A stretch of DNA of 64,000 nucleotides from Calliopum simillimum (GCA_951812925.1 OX638369.1:62572228-62636227); one strand, 5' to 3'; shown: positions 37,233 through 48,248, counted from the stretch's first letter. Numbers and translations are program-made. The notes: generated by a model from the sequence alone, not told the origin.

Positions 37233-38108
37233 AGGTGGGTCCCAAATATAATTGTTCTGGTAACCGTTGATATATGTTCCTTGGTTTGTTGCTAGACTTT
37301 TTACAAAATACTTTTATTAAAGTGAAAACTTAAGTTTTTTTTTTTGGACCAAAAGCATAAAATTTGTATAGAAAATATTTTTTTTTTGGTTAGTTGGAAA
37401 GTTGCTCTCTGTCTCAAGACATTGATTTTTGAAATAGTGACAAATCTCAAATTTCAAACCATTCACCCATTTAAAATTGAGCCTTAAAGTATGCTATGTT
37501 TTTGTGAAGGTTCAAACGTAGAGCACGAAGGTATGCTATGACTTTGTGAAATAAATACTCATATACGAAACAACATTTTGCATGATATTAAGGCAATGGA
37601 ATTTTAAACGGGTTCACTTTCGAAATTTCAGATTTGTTACTACTTCTTAAATCAGTATCCATGCTCCGGGTCATAAAACAAGAACAAAACCAGCTCTTAC
37701 TTTGAATCTAACGGCACTTTGTCATGCATGAATTACTGAAAACAACATCATTTCTAGAATTTTTCTACAATTTAATATAACTTGAATATGATGGAAGACA
37801 CCGAGTGAAGACTTTTCCCCATACATTTTTGTATGAAAAAAGTAATTTTGCAAGCGGCACGCCATTCTGGAAGCATCTGGAATTTTTGTTTTTTTTTTTG
37901 TCTAATTACTGATTATTAAACCCGTCATTTTGAGGGGTCCCCTCCCAAAAATAATAAACTTGGTAAATAACGGACACCCTAGTATCTATAAACAGGAAGC
38001 ATTTTTCCAAAAGCTCTTGATGCAGATTTAAATATTTTTGATGTACATACTATTTTTGTGAATTTTTATTTCAATGGCTACCGAAAACGTATGGTGGTCG
38101 ACCCACTT
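37233..38108. mobile_element. Possible TA-flanked MITE
   Basis: AGGTGGGTC at 37233 and its near complement GACCCACTT ending at 38108, each flanked by TA. The inverted match is only about nine bases, so this could be chance. Interior noncoding. Confidence 0.35.
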
Positions 38109-38114
38109 TAATGT

Positions 38115-38930
38115 ACATATATACGTTTGTATGTATGTACTTTCATGCTGACAGGTTTGTTTTCGTCGTCCTTTACCTTATTATTTATCTTCTGTTCTAT
38201 GAGACTGTGAACACATGTTCTTGAGGCGCTCGTTCTCACAGACGTGTTCGTTGTCGTCATTGTCATAATCAATAATTGTCAATAGGTACGAGTATGTGTG
38301 GATGTACAAATGTAGGTCATATTGGAAAATATTCGTTGCTTAGATTTTGTTGATGTTGTTTTCTTTATTTTTTCATAGTAATTGGCATACATTGAAACTT
38401 TCTAGTGGGAGGGGTCGATAATAAGTATCTTACAGTTTGGTACCTGAAACTAAAACATCAATAAAACTTTTACTGTTATGAAATATTTTTCTTCATAAAA
38501 AAAGTGATTAAATAAGTACCATACAAAGGCTTATAATCGTAATATTGATGTATAGTATACATACATTATTCTTGTTTGTGTGTATATGCATATCATATTT
38601 AATTTGCCAGTTGCATCAAAATTTGATGATCAAATTATTGTTTAATGCTTCAGCTGTTTCACCCGGCGTTCCAAGGGCTTTGTTTAATTTCAGCATTACA
38701 CAGTTTTATCGTTATGATATCGCTCTCTTATTATCAAGTTCCATATCCTCCCATAAAAATTTTTCTTAAAATATTATATATTTAACAAATTTTGTTTTTT
38801 TTTTCTTAGTTTTTAAATTAACAAAGTGCAGAAAAGTATGGTCGTTGTTGAAAGATGAAAAAATTTATAACCGAGCCTTCTACCATTCCTGTTTTTCCTC
38901 GCCTTAAGGCGGCTCCCTAACAAAATTAAG
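38115..38930. other. Intronic sequence, no gene seen
   Basis: 38120-38330 is moderately G+C-rich and may be unique host sequence. The remainder is AT-rich; no coding sequence recognised. Confidence 0.35.
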
Positions 38931-38934
38931 ATTA

Positions 38935-39570
38935 AACTATTAATGGTGTTACCTTTGGCCTGGCCAAACATTAAATACCCTACACAGCAGTATTTTGAAA
39001 GTTTTGCTTATATGGGAGGTACCACGCCCTCTTGTCCGAATTCACCCAGTTTTTTCTCAGAGTTTGAATTTATAGTTATAGTAAAATTTAGTTTGATTAT
39101 CTCAAAAAACGCTTTAAGTATAGCGTTTTGAAGTTTTTGCTTATATGGGAGGTGCCGCGCCCCCTTTTCCAAATTCTCCTGGTTTTTGTTCAGAGCTTGC
39201 GCATACAATTCGTAGTATTTATATGAATTTTGGTTGCATTATCATGAAAAAAAACTAAAAAGTTGCATTTTGAATATATTTTTTGTATGGGCGGTAGGCG
39301 TGTCCGTTGACCGATTTCGCTCATTTTCAATCCCCCGAGCTAACTTTGACGCCGAAGGCTGTGCACCGAATTTCATAGAATTAACTTGCTTAGTTTTCCC
39401 AAAAAGTGTATACACACAGCCAGCCAGCCAGCCAGACAGACAGACGAACATGCTATATCGACTCAGGAGGTGACGCTGATCAAGAATATATATACTTTTC
39501 TATATCTGCCACGCCTCCTTCTCTGCGTTACAAACGGAAGGACAAAGTGAATATACCCTGGGTGTAGGGT
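38935..39570. repeat. 140-bp-period repeat family, copy 2
   Basis: Starts ATTAATGGTGTTACCTTTGG, parallel to the F3/repeat junction at 11915-11940, and has units marked TATATGGGAGGT(A/G)CC(A/G)CGCCC at about 39010 and 39142 (spacing about 133 bp) and a variant near 39287. The 3' part has (CAGC)n/(CAGA)n at 39417-39445, CAAGAATATATATACTTTTC near 39480 and ends ATACCCTGGGTGTAGGGTAT. Class unassigned. Confidence 0.65.
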
Positions 39571-39689
39571 ATAAATATCAAAAAAATATTCTCACTAAAA
39601 CAGCGCACATTGGTCTGTGAGAGAACGCTAGGGGGTCATAAGTCTTAAAATTTATGTGTCCAAAATAATAATAATAATAATAACGGGTG

Positions 39690-40830
39690 ATCCAATAACA
39701 GCTTTTACTTTGTTTTTTAAATAAAATACATAAAAATAAATGTATTGATGCAAATCTTTATTTGGTTCGGTTCCTAGAACTCAATGTTTAACAATTATTT
39801 CGTTCAAATGTTGCCCACGACTACCTCTTAAATGGTTCATTCTGTGGGTCCAATTTTCGACAACTCTTTCGAGCATATCTGCCGGTATTTCTTGAATAAC
39901 ACGGGTTATGTTGGTTTTCAAAGCGTCAATAGTTTCGGGTTTGTCGACATAAGCAAGTGATTTAACATATCCCCAGAGAAAATAATCCAATGGCGTAAAA
40001 ACACATGATCTTGGTGGCCAGTTAATAGGAGCATTTGTTGAGATGATTTTTTATCGAACGTTTCCCTCAATAAAGCGATTGTTTTTCCAGCTGTATTACA
40101 TTTTGCGCCATCCTGTTGAAACCTGAGGTAGGCGAGCATGAACTCCATCCGCATTTTTGAAGAAATACGGTCCGATGATGCCTCCTGCCCATAAACCACA
40201 CCAAACAGTACATTTATCGGGATACATTGGAAGCTCTTGGATTGCTTCTAGTTGTTCATCGGCCCAAATATGGCAATTTTGCTTGTTAACGTAGCCGTTC
40301 AACCAGAAATGAGCTTCGTCGCTAAACACAATTTTCGATAAAATAATAGATCAATTTGAAGTTGTTGTAGGGTCCATAATCCGAAATTAAAAAGTGCACC
40401 AAGATCTGCCGGCTTTAATATTTACGAATTGTATTTTATAGGCCTTCAGACCAAGATCACGCCTCAAGATACACCACAATGATCCATAAGAGATGCCCAA
40501 AGCCTGAGATCGGTGACGAATGGATTGTTCACGGTTTTCACGAACACTTTCTGCTACTGCAGTAATATTCTCTAAATTACGGGCTCTGTGCACTCTGGTT
40601 GAATGATGAATGTCCAATAGTGTAAAATTGTTTCGAAATCTGGAGATGGTGTTAAGAATAGTACGCTCAGTTGGACGCTCATAGCGACCAAAATGATGTT
40701 GAAGAACTCTTTAACATTCTCTAACTAATGGTAGTAAGTTTCCACAATTAATAAAAGTTGTTCAGAAGTAAGACACAGGCGTCATACGGACAAGCCATTT
40801 GACACATAACAAAAGTAAATTTCTTCCAAA
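39690..40830 (-). pseudogene. mariner-type transposase remnant (DD41D-like)
   Basis: Minus-strand order: RPTERTILNTISRFR, then VHRARNLENITAVAESVREN and RHRSQALGISYGSLWCILRR (helix-turn-helix), MFSDEAHFWLNGYVNKQNC (first D), WCGLWAGGIIGPYFF, FQQDGAKCNTAGKTI (second D) and, after a frameshift at an A run near 40050, WPPRSCVFTPLDYFLWGYVK (third D). Spacing between the last two Asp is 40-41 residues depending on how the frameshift is resolved, matching DD41D mariner relatives. At least one stop and several frameshifts make it dead. GGGTGATCC near 39685 may be a terminus; no matching right end was found. Confidence 0.8.
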
Positions 40831-40914
40831 TATCTCTTAAAAAATGTTTAAGTTTAAATAAGTTTGTCTTAAAAACTAAATGGTCCTAAGGGAAATCGAG
40901 CTCATCACAAAAAA

Positions 40915-41342
40915 TAGTGATGAGCAAACCAAGACCATAGCAGTCTTGGTCTTGTTCTTGCACATTAAGTCTTGGTCTTGCTTTTGATATTGAGGCTTGG
41001 TCTTGGCCTTGTTCTTGGTCATAAAGTCTTGGTCTCGGTCTTGGTCTTGAAAAAATTTCGAAAGATTGTTGAGTATTAAAAATTTTCAAACGTTATTTTT
41101 ACAAAGCAGTTGGGTTTTTAAGATACCAAATTTCAAATTGTGATATGATTTTATGATTGAAAGGGGCGTGACACACATATTAACTATAAGTTCGCAAGAC
41201 TAAAAAGCAGTCTTGGTCTTGATGATCTTCGTGAGCAAGACAAAGACCAAGATCATAGCAGTCTTGGTCTCGGTCTTGTTCTTGCAAAATTACCGAGACC
41301 AAGACCAAGAAGCAAGAACAAGACTAATTTTACTCATCACTA
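40915..41342. mobile_element. hAT MITE, TAGTGATGAG family, complete
   Basis: Termini TAGTGATGAG and CTCATCACTA, flanked by an exact 8-bp duplication ACAAAAAA (40907-40914 and 41343-41350), as expected for hAT. The subterminal regions are arrays of (T)CTTGGTCTTGG hexamers on the left and their complements on the right. The core includes GAAAGGGGCGTGACACAC. Noncoding and nonautonomous; sibling of 8816-9021. Confidence 0.88.
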
Positions 41343-41350
41343 ACAAAAAA

Positions 41351-42085
41351 TCCCTAATTTTATTTTACAAGTTTACGAATTTCGGACTGTGGTTTACAAC
41401 TTAAAGGTTTAAGGGAATTGCAGCGGCTCGATTATTTAAGTGTTTACTATAAGGTTCTCTCAAGGTTCTATACAATTATCAGCCACCCCGTTCACATCAC
41501 ATTTTGAGGCACAGTGAGTTTTTCTTAAACGACTTTTCCATATTCTTGCAAAGCAACAGTTAACTGATAACAACCAAAATACTTGAGGAACAGCAATGAA
41601 ATATGAATTTTTGGGTTAGTATTGGTAGGATCCAGCCATTCGTTTAAAACATATATTATATATTATACGTGTATGTATTTGATATCTGTGATAAAATTGG
41701 TAGCATCCAGCAACTCGGCTGATATATTTTTTATTAAAAATATGCAGGAAAGACTTATGGCTGGCTAGAATTGCATTATAGATTACTATGCGTGGTTGAA
41801 GTGTTAGGCATTGAAATAATTTAAATAAATATTAAGGGAAAAAACCCCACATTGTCTTATATTATCTTATCTCAAATCTTTTAGAGAAAACACATACAAA
41901 AAAAATGTAATTCTGAATTTCGTTACAATATTTCTACTAGATTGCAATATTTTAACGCTAAATATATGGCCTGAAAACAAAAATATATCAAAAGTGTACC
42001 TGTCACCAAATTACATCAAATGAAAGCAATTTCGTATGATTTGAATTTGAATTTCATATGAAAATTTGAGGTAAAATGAACTTAC
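41351..42085. other. Intronic sequence next to Bruno exon A
   Basis: No gene or repeat recognised. The donor GTAAGT at 42085 opens the intron on the minus strand. Confidence 0.5.
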
Positions 42086-42738
42086 CGGTTAAAATTGAGT
42101 CCTTGATTTGCGGCGCCCACTAATGCGTGGCTGGAATTTATAGAATTGGCTGCAACTGATGGGGATGCAACAGCAGCAGCTGTTGATGTTGCTGCTTTTG
42201 GCAAAGTGAATAATCCAATATTATTGCTGCTTGTTGTTGCTATAATGGCAGCTGGAGTTGTCGTTGTTGTTGCTGTTCCTGTTGCGGAATTGATTTGGTT
42301 TTGTAAAATTGTTTGAAACAATGTTTCTGTTCCTGCTGCTTCTGATGCCGCCACCAATGGCGATGTTGTCAATGATGATGATGATGTTAATAATGGTGCA
42401 GATGGTGGACGCAAGTATGGATGATAACTTTTTGTTGTTACTTTCAGTTGTTGTTGTTGTTGCAGCTGGTGTTGGTGGTGAATATTATTTAAATTGTTAT
42501 TATCCACAATGAGATTACTGTTGCTGCTGTTGTTGTTAAAGTTGGAATTCAAATTATAAACATTTCCATTCGCATTTCGAGCAACAGGTGCTTGCAGTGA
42601 TGTTGCTGCTGTTAATGTTGTTGCAAGTTCAGTTGTTGTTGTTGTTGTTGATGCGGTTGCTACTCCTGCCTTCACGTCTGTTGTTGCTCCTGTTAGACCG
42701 GTGAGTTTATCAGCTCGCAATTTTAGAGATTGCAACAT
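42086..42738 (-). CDS. aret: Bruno/CELF protein, N-terminal coding exon (exon A)
   Basis: This exon probably encodes the disordered N-terminus of a Bruno-type translational repressor and splicing factor. The ATG at 42738-42736 is preceded by an in-frame TAA two codons upstream and has A at -3, so the start is well supported. The 217 codons are low complexity: a threonine run, Asn-rich stretches, a His/Gln block (HHQHQLQQQQQ) and Ser/Ala-rich segments, typical of fly developmental regulators. No folded domain is seen. The frame ends at a strong donor, CG|GTAAGT, leaving two spare bases. Joined to the acceptor at 15285 these give CGT GAT ATA ATG, in frame with exon B. Linkage to exon B is inferred from strand, phase and order. 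Another minus-strand gene is not excluded. Confidence 0.68.
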
Positions 42739-44240
42739 TATTTATTGTATTTGTTTTATCAATATTTGTTGTTGTCGTTGTTGTTGTTGGTTTTAATGCC
42801 GTTACCGTTACCTTTTTTTGCCGATGCTGCTACCGTGTTATCTTAACCAAAGTTATTTCTACTGTTAATTTTGTTTTGCCGGTTTGTTATATTGTTCTTC
42901 TCTTTGTTTTTGTTGGGTTTGTTTGTTTGGTTTTGTTTTTTTAATTTTGTTTCCTTTTATCACAGATACGTTATATGTATGTTTGTACACGTATATGTAC
43001 CTACAGTCCAGATCAGTAATTCACTTAGGCTTTTTGTTGTAGCACGATTTTATGATGCGTATTATTTTTTTTCGTTTGTACACTTAAACTTTTATCGTTT
43101 TTTGCGTTGTTTCAACTGAAATTAGAATTAGGAAATAAGTAAATAGATTAGAATAATATTTCTATCAATATGATGTATTTCAACTTCGTTCGTTCAAATA
43201 CGGAACTAGGTTTAGTTATAAGTTTGAAGAACCCTTGGTTTTCTTTTCTTATACAAAACCTAATGGTGTTAGCAACAAAATTCAACAATTTCTTAAGCCA
43301 AAAATAGGTGACCAAACCTCAAAATAGGTAAAAATCGATTGTTTTGATATTTCATACTGAACACATTATTCAGAACTGTTGTCTTCAAAATGAGCTATGA
43401 ATTAGTCTTTTCAAAAAAAGTTATGACCATTTTAAAATAATGCATGAAAGTTAAAGTCGTATGTAGAGTGTATGTACGGTGACTAAACGTGCTGTATTTC
43501 TGGGAACAGTTCTGTATTTTGGCTACCTGTCCCCGGAATTTATTTCAGGAATACGGGACATACAAATGTTCTGTATTTTATTATGTGTCCCTATTTGTCT
43601 CGTATTTGCAAAGTGTATTTGTTTTTACTTATATCTTATATTAGCCAAGTTCACGATCCGGTGCAAAAGGTCTTGCATCATAGCATTTGTAAATAAGTGT
43701 TGAAAAATTTTGCTATACAACAACAAAATATATAGGATTGAATTTGCATTTACATTTACATTTTCTATACTAAAAACCTATAGCATAAAAATATCATGTC
43801 ATTTTTCAAATAAATATTTTTTGTTTATGCTCTCGTTCTCTTTGCACATACGATTTTCTCAGAGAAATAAATTTTTTCGTAGCTTGCAATGTTTATACTT
43901 TTAATATTGCTCACAATCAAGTGGAAATTAATGCTATTTTGCTACTTTGCAAGTCTAAATGCTCCGAATCGTGAACAGGGCTATTGTAAAATAAAATCGA
44001 AATCGAAATGCATCGAAATAAATTTCGGTGAACCGAATCGTAACTGAAATTTACAAAAAAACAAAAAAAATTAAAGCAATTCGTCAGAAAGAACTTTTAA
44101 AGCACTCCCATGGAAATTTACAAGTTCCTAGAGAATGATTGAATGATGAAATGCTGCCAAAAAAAAAAAAATATAAAATAACAAAACTTTTTTATATACA
44201 TACAAATTGCTATGTGTATACATACGAATTTTGCATGAAT
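42739..44240 (-). other. Upstream of the Bruno ATG, likely 5' UTR then noncoding
   Basis: Immediately upstream of the ATG the minus strand is (CAA)n-rich (42760-42795), typical of long fly 5' UTRs; the exon's 5' limit cannot be set. 43470-43620 has repeated CTGTATTT boxes reminiscent of hAT subterminal repeats, without defined ends. No further gene seen. Confidence 0.4.
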
Positions 44241-44249
44241 TAATCACAA

Positions 44250-44340
44250 GAGATCTGTAGCCTAATGTTTTAAGAATTTTGTAATGAATCCACCTCCGAG
44301 TTTGAATCCAGCACGGTTAGTTAGTATGTTTTTTTATTAT
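44250..44340 (+). repeat. Possible tRNA-derived SINE fragment
   Basis: TGTAGCCTAATGTTTTAAG resembles a pol III A box and CCGAGTTTGAATCC, about 45 nt downstream, a B box. The spacing suits a tRNA-like head. No cloverleaf could be closed by eye, so it is not called a tRNA gene. Confidence 0.35.
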
Positions 44341-44489
44341 AAAACACATTTATTTTTGTAAGGCTACAGGAAACATTCGAATATCAAATTCTATTTGGAG
44401 AGACGTTTTTGTTTCGAAAATTGAGTGCCTAATATTTTGAAAGAGAAAGATGACAATAAATAAAAACATCTTTAATATAGAAATTTCGC

Positions 44490-44600
44490 ACGTTTACATT
44501 GTAGAAGCCCGTGTCCTGATGTGCTTACAAGTTTGTAATTAAAGTATAGTGTCTTCATCCCATGGAGCCCGAGTTCGAACCTCATTACGGTTGGCTTATT
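44490..44600 (+). repeat. Possible second tRNA-like B-box sequence
   Basis: GAGTTCGAACCTC near 44570 matches a pol III B box and is followed by ATTACGGTTGGC, similar to the AGCACGGTTAGT following the first one. The A box is unclear. Could be part of a related SINE. Confidence 0.3.
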
Positions 44601-44719
44601 TTGTTTTGATTGGGAAAGCAATTGGCGCGCCGCATTACAAATAAGGCCTTCAAAAGCCTTTTTTCGGAAGCTACGATAAGCTTCAGAACGCTTACCTCGT
44701 AAGACATGCAATATTAATT

Positions 44720-45168
44720 AGAAAGAATAAGTATTACGGAGCGGGAGCGCTTTTTGCTGAAACAGAAGTGCTTCAGAAATCTTTTTGAAATGCCTTTTTC
44801 CCCTTTGAGTACATATAGAACCAACATTTTTTTGTGTATTAAATATGTATTCTTTCGTCATGCAGAAAATATCAGACAGATAATTTAACTACGCCAGTGG
44901 CACTTTAAGTGCGACAACAATAATTTGATTTTAATTAATCCAATTAGGTAGCACATACGTATGTACAATAATACTCGTACTTACTAGTATGTATACAAAA
45001 TACACAAACAAATATCAAACTAACTGCCCTTAGTGCGCTTACCGAAAGCACATGTGGCTTATTTATAGCTACATGAAATGAATCTTGAGTCAACATTAAT
45101 ACATACATACTAGGAATGTTATTCCGTTTCATATCTTGTCCCGAGATTAGCAACAATCCCAGGACCAT
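44720..45168. other. No gene seen
   Basis: AT-rich flank left of the nested Tc1 elements. The 81-codon minus-strand frame at 44944-45189 overlaps the Tc1 terminus and is not supported. Confidence 0.35.
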
Positions 45169-45412
45169 ATACAGTGCTGTGCAAAACATTTACAGCTATT
45201 AATCTAAATTAAAAATTAATAACTAAAAAATCAATACTTAATGGAATAACCCCTGTTTTTTATAAAAAAAAGGAGAGAAAAGCTTAGAGGTTGTACATAG
45301 TATCATGGTCTGGGGATGCTTCTCTGCGGAATCGGTTCAATTCAAAGGGTTGAAGGCATAATGAAGTCTAATGATTATTATGACATACTACAAAATACTA
45401 TGATGCCATATA

Positions 45413-46704
45413 AGGACTGCCCCAGAAAAATTTGACCCTTTTATTCCTTCAGATTATGATTTACCTGATGATCGTGCAGGTCGAAATATGGATGCTAAAT
45501 TTTTTATGTAACATGTCGATTAAAAAAATATATAACACTTGGCAAACAAACTTCAGACGATAAAGATATCTAGCAATCAAGAAAAAAAGAGCAAACTCAT
45601 TTTGTACACTTGCATGCAAAAACGAGAATTAAAATATTCAGCCATAGCTAAAAAAACAGGTGCATCAAAAATCACTGTCCAAAGGGTTATTTCGAATAAA
45701 AAAAAGGGTCCACTTATTACGCGGAAAAAGAGTTTAGGTAGAAAAGCCAGTATAGACCCACAATTGGTGAAAAAAGTGAAGCGCCATGTTAATCAGAATC
45801 CCAACACTTCAGAACGAGATATGGCTGCCAAAGCAGGAAACTCAAAATCTTCTATAAACAGACTAAAGAAAAAACTTAAGCTAAGGACCTACAGAGTTCA
45901 AAAAGTACCAGACCGTTCCGATGAAAAGCAGTTAGAGGCTCAAAAGCGAGCTCGAAAGTTATATGTCGGTTACCTGTCTTAATTTGACTGCTGCATAATG
46001 GACGATGAAACATACGTTAAGGCAGATTTCAAACAGCTAACAAGACACGAATTTTACACCTGTTCGGAGGAGGGGCAGATACAGAGCAAATTTAAAGAGA
46101 AGAAAATTACAAAATTTCTCAAGCAGTATATGGTTTGGCAGGCCATATGCACCGGCGGTCTGAGGAGCATTTTTTTTGTAACACTGGGCACAATTAACTC
46201 AAAAATTTATATTGATGAATGCTCTGAAAGTTTTTTGCCATTTTTTCGTGAGCACGAAGGTACTGTAATGTTCTGGCCTGATTTAGCAACGTCTCACTAC
46301 TCTAGAGCCACCATAAAATGGTACAAAAGCAATAATGTAAATTTTGTTCCCAAAAATGCGAATCCACCTAACTGCCCACAGCTTCAACCTATTTAGAGAT
46401 ATTGGGGTCTAATGAAATCAGATCTTCAGAAGAGTAAAAGCACTGCAAAAAATTTTAAAGATTTCAAAAATAAGTGGCGAAGGTCGTACGGTACTGTCGA
46501 CGAAACAACTGTACAATACTTAATGAAGGGTCTTAAGAAAAAAGTAAAATATTTTTATATAAAATAAATATTTGTTAATGGTGTAAGGTTATTTATGTTT
46601 GTTATACTACTCACTAATAAATAAAAAACAAAATTTAAAAAAAATTCATTACGTATTTTTTTGTTAATGAAAAACAAAGGGACAAATTTTTCCGGGGCAG
46701 TCCT
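45413..46704 (+). mobile_element. DD37E Tc1/mariner element (1,292 bp)
   Basis: Inverted ends AGGACTGCCCCAGAAAAATT and its near complement at 46681-46704, flanked by TA (45411-45412 and 46705-46706). It lies inside the transposase region of the Tc1 element; removing it with one TA leaves that outer reading frame continuous (CCA TAT ACA ACT TGG). Length and coding layout match the ITm D37E family known from mosquitoes. Confidence 0.88.
45539..46567 (+). pseudogene. DD37E transposase with two nonsense codons
   Basis: One frame throughout. The first codon is TTG (MANKLQ if originally ATG); no upstream ATG exists before a stop at 45533. Helix-turn-helix region YSAIAKKTGASKITVQRVIS at about 30-50 and a second one ending NRLKKKLKLRTYRVQK. 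A TAA at 45980 interrupts, then FDCCIMDDETYVKADF gives the first Asp. MFWPDLATSHYSRATIKWY gives the second Asp. The third acidic residue, 37 residues later in PI-E-RYW, is TAG at 46394. The tail RYWGLMKSDLQKSKS runs to TAA at 46565. Apart from the two stops the frame is intact. Confidence 0.9.
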
Positions 46705-47736
46705 TACAACTTGGAAAATGACACTAAAATGGATATTCCTGCATAATAACAACCCTAAGCACAAGGCGAAAGTGGTAAAAGATTGGATGAAATGGCAAAA
46801 TATTGATGTTCGTTCATCAATGCCCCGCAAAGTCGCCAGATCTAAACCCAATCAAATCGTCTAGTCACTAAAATGCATTGCTCATTATGCAATCAAAAAT
46901 TTAGAAAACAGGATGAGTTGTTTTATAAAGTTAAAAAACGGTAGCAGGATATTCCGCATTCATTTGAAAACAGTTTTATCGCATTTATGCCAAAAAGATG
47001 CACTGCTGTTATATAAAACAGGGGTTATTCCATTAAATATTGATTTTTTTAGGTATTAATTTTTAATTTAGATTAATAGTTGCAAATGTGTTGGACAGCA
47101 AATACCGATACATTTTTATATTGCACTTAAGTTTTAGTTTTGTATTAGTGATGTATGGACTTTTTATTTTTGTTTTGGCTGTGATCATCTCACTTTTTCG
47201 AAATTTGCAGTTGGGTTTAGGGTTGCCAACCGTACTATAATATATAGTATTGTACTATATTCCGGGCCCGCGTACTATATACTGTTGAATAAATATATAG
47301 TACGCAAAAATGCTATATTTATACTATATTTATGATGACCGTACTATATTTTTCTGTGTTAAGTAAAGCATAGTAGTTATTGCTTTTCCATAAGTTAATC
47401 AGAATTTATTTTTACAAGCACAGATAAAGTGTCCACAAAAACACACCTTTAGTTTTGAAATACCGAAAGTTAAATTAAACAAATTTCTCACTTTTTAAAA
47501 TTCACGGACGCGCTTTTTGATTTATGCGTGTTACCAAACGCGCCCCTGTGTTACTGCTTTTCAAAATTGACAACATCAAATGTTTGCTTCGTTTTTATTT
47601 TGAAATTTAGTTAATTATTTTCACTAAGTGGTTGCTCTTCTTGTCAAAAAGTTGAAGTCTAATTAAATTATGGAAAGTACATAGTAGTGAAAACGAAAGT
47701 GCCTTAAATCTAAATGCAACACTAAGACCTACTAAG

Positions 47737-47893
47737 AAGCGGATAATACAAAAAGGCTCCAAAAATACAAACCTGAATGGGAAAAAGAGTATGACTGGAT
47801 TACTAAAGATCCGCAAAACGTCTATAATGTAAAATGTGCGCCTTGTAGCGCTACATTTTCTATCGGAAAAAGTGGCATTGGCCAGGTGAGCTT
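47737..47893 (+). pseudogene. hAT transposase BED-type zinc finger scrap
   Basis: Translation from 47764 reads KYKPEWEKEYDWITKDPQNV then YNVKCAPCSATFSIGKSGIG. CxxC followed by (T)FSI..SGI is the start of the BED-like finger of hAT transposases. The His pair that should follow is lost: the frame runs into SFLAICTSI. A minus-strand open frame over 47822-48013 may reflect an inverted or unrelated segment. No catalytic domain is present. Confidence 0.6.
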
Positions 47894-48248
47894 TTTGGCG
47901 ATATGTACTTCAATTTCCGTAGCTACTTCATTCGACAATGTTTTCACATGAATTGACCCAAAATAAGTTGAAAAAATTTTAGAAAACCTTTCGCCATCTC
48001 GTCTTGTTTTCATGATATTGAGACTTAAAGCTTTTAGAGTGCAAGTCCAGTAAAATCTAAATTTTATTGAAATTTATTTAATATTCTCGTATTTTTTAAG
48101 CCTTGGTATTTTATAACCAAAGCGAGATATCGAAAAATTTTATTTAGTTTTTTTGACTACTCTTGGGTCGATTTATAAAAAAATTATCTTTAAATCGAAG
48201 GGCCACGGAAATCGCAGAATAAGTATAGTTTTTACAAAAATAAATAAG

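Larger units (their letters stand above)
15285..42085 (-). other. Large intron of the Bruno-like gene (A to B)
   Basis: This 26.8-kb interval is bounded by a GTAAGT donor at 42085 and a TTTGCAG acceptor at 15285 with compatible phase. It is packed with LINE, hAT, piggyBac-like and mariner-type sequence plus tandem repeats, listed separately. I recognised no other host exon inside it, but a small alternative exon of 3n length could be missed. Confidence 0.6.
45172..47103 (+). mobile_element. Dead Tc1-type (DD34E-like) element, host of a nested insert
   Basis: Inverted terminal regions of about 90 bp: left CAGTGCTGTGCAAAACATTT then CTATTAATCTAAATT and GGAATAACCCCTGTT; right the complements at 47015-47103, more diverged at the tip. 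A TA precedes the left tip. Between them are transposase pieces: SIMVWGCFSAES at about 45310, DILQNTMMPY just before the insert, then TTWKMTLKWIFLHNNNPKHK after it. The N-terminal DNA-binding region and first catalytic Asp are deleted. The second Asp (HDND in relatives) reads as Asn, and the Glu of NPIE reads as Lys. Confidence 0.82.

Noticed and set aside
42309..42512. Met-rich 67-codon plus-strand frame
   Set aside because: Antisense of the CAA/CAT-rich Bruno exon A.
44250..44340. Functional tRNA gene
   Set aside because: A and B box-like motifs only; no cloverleaf could be closed.
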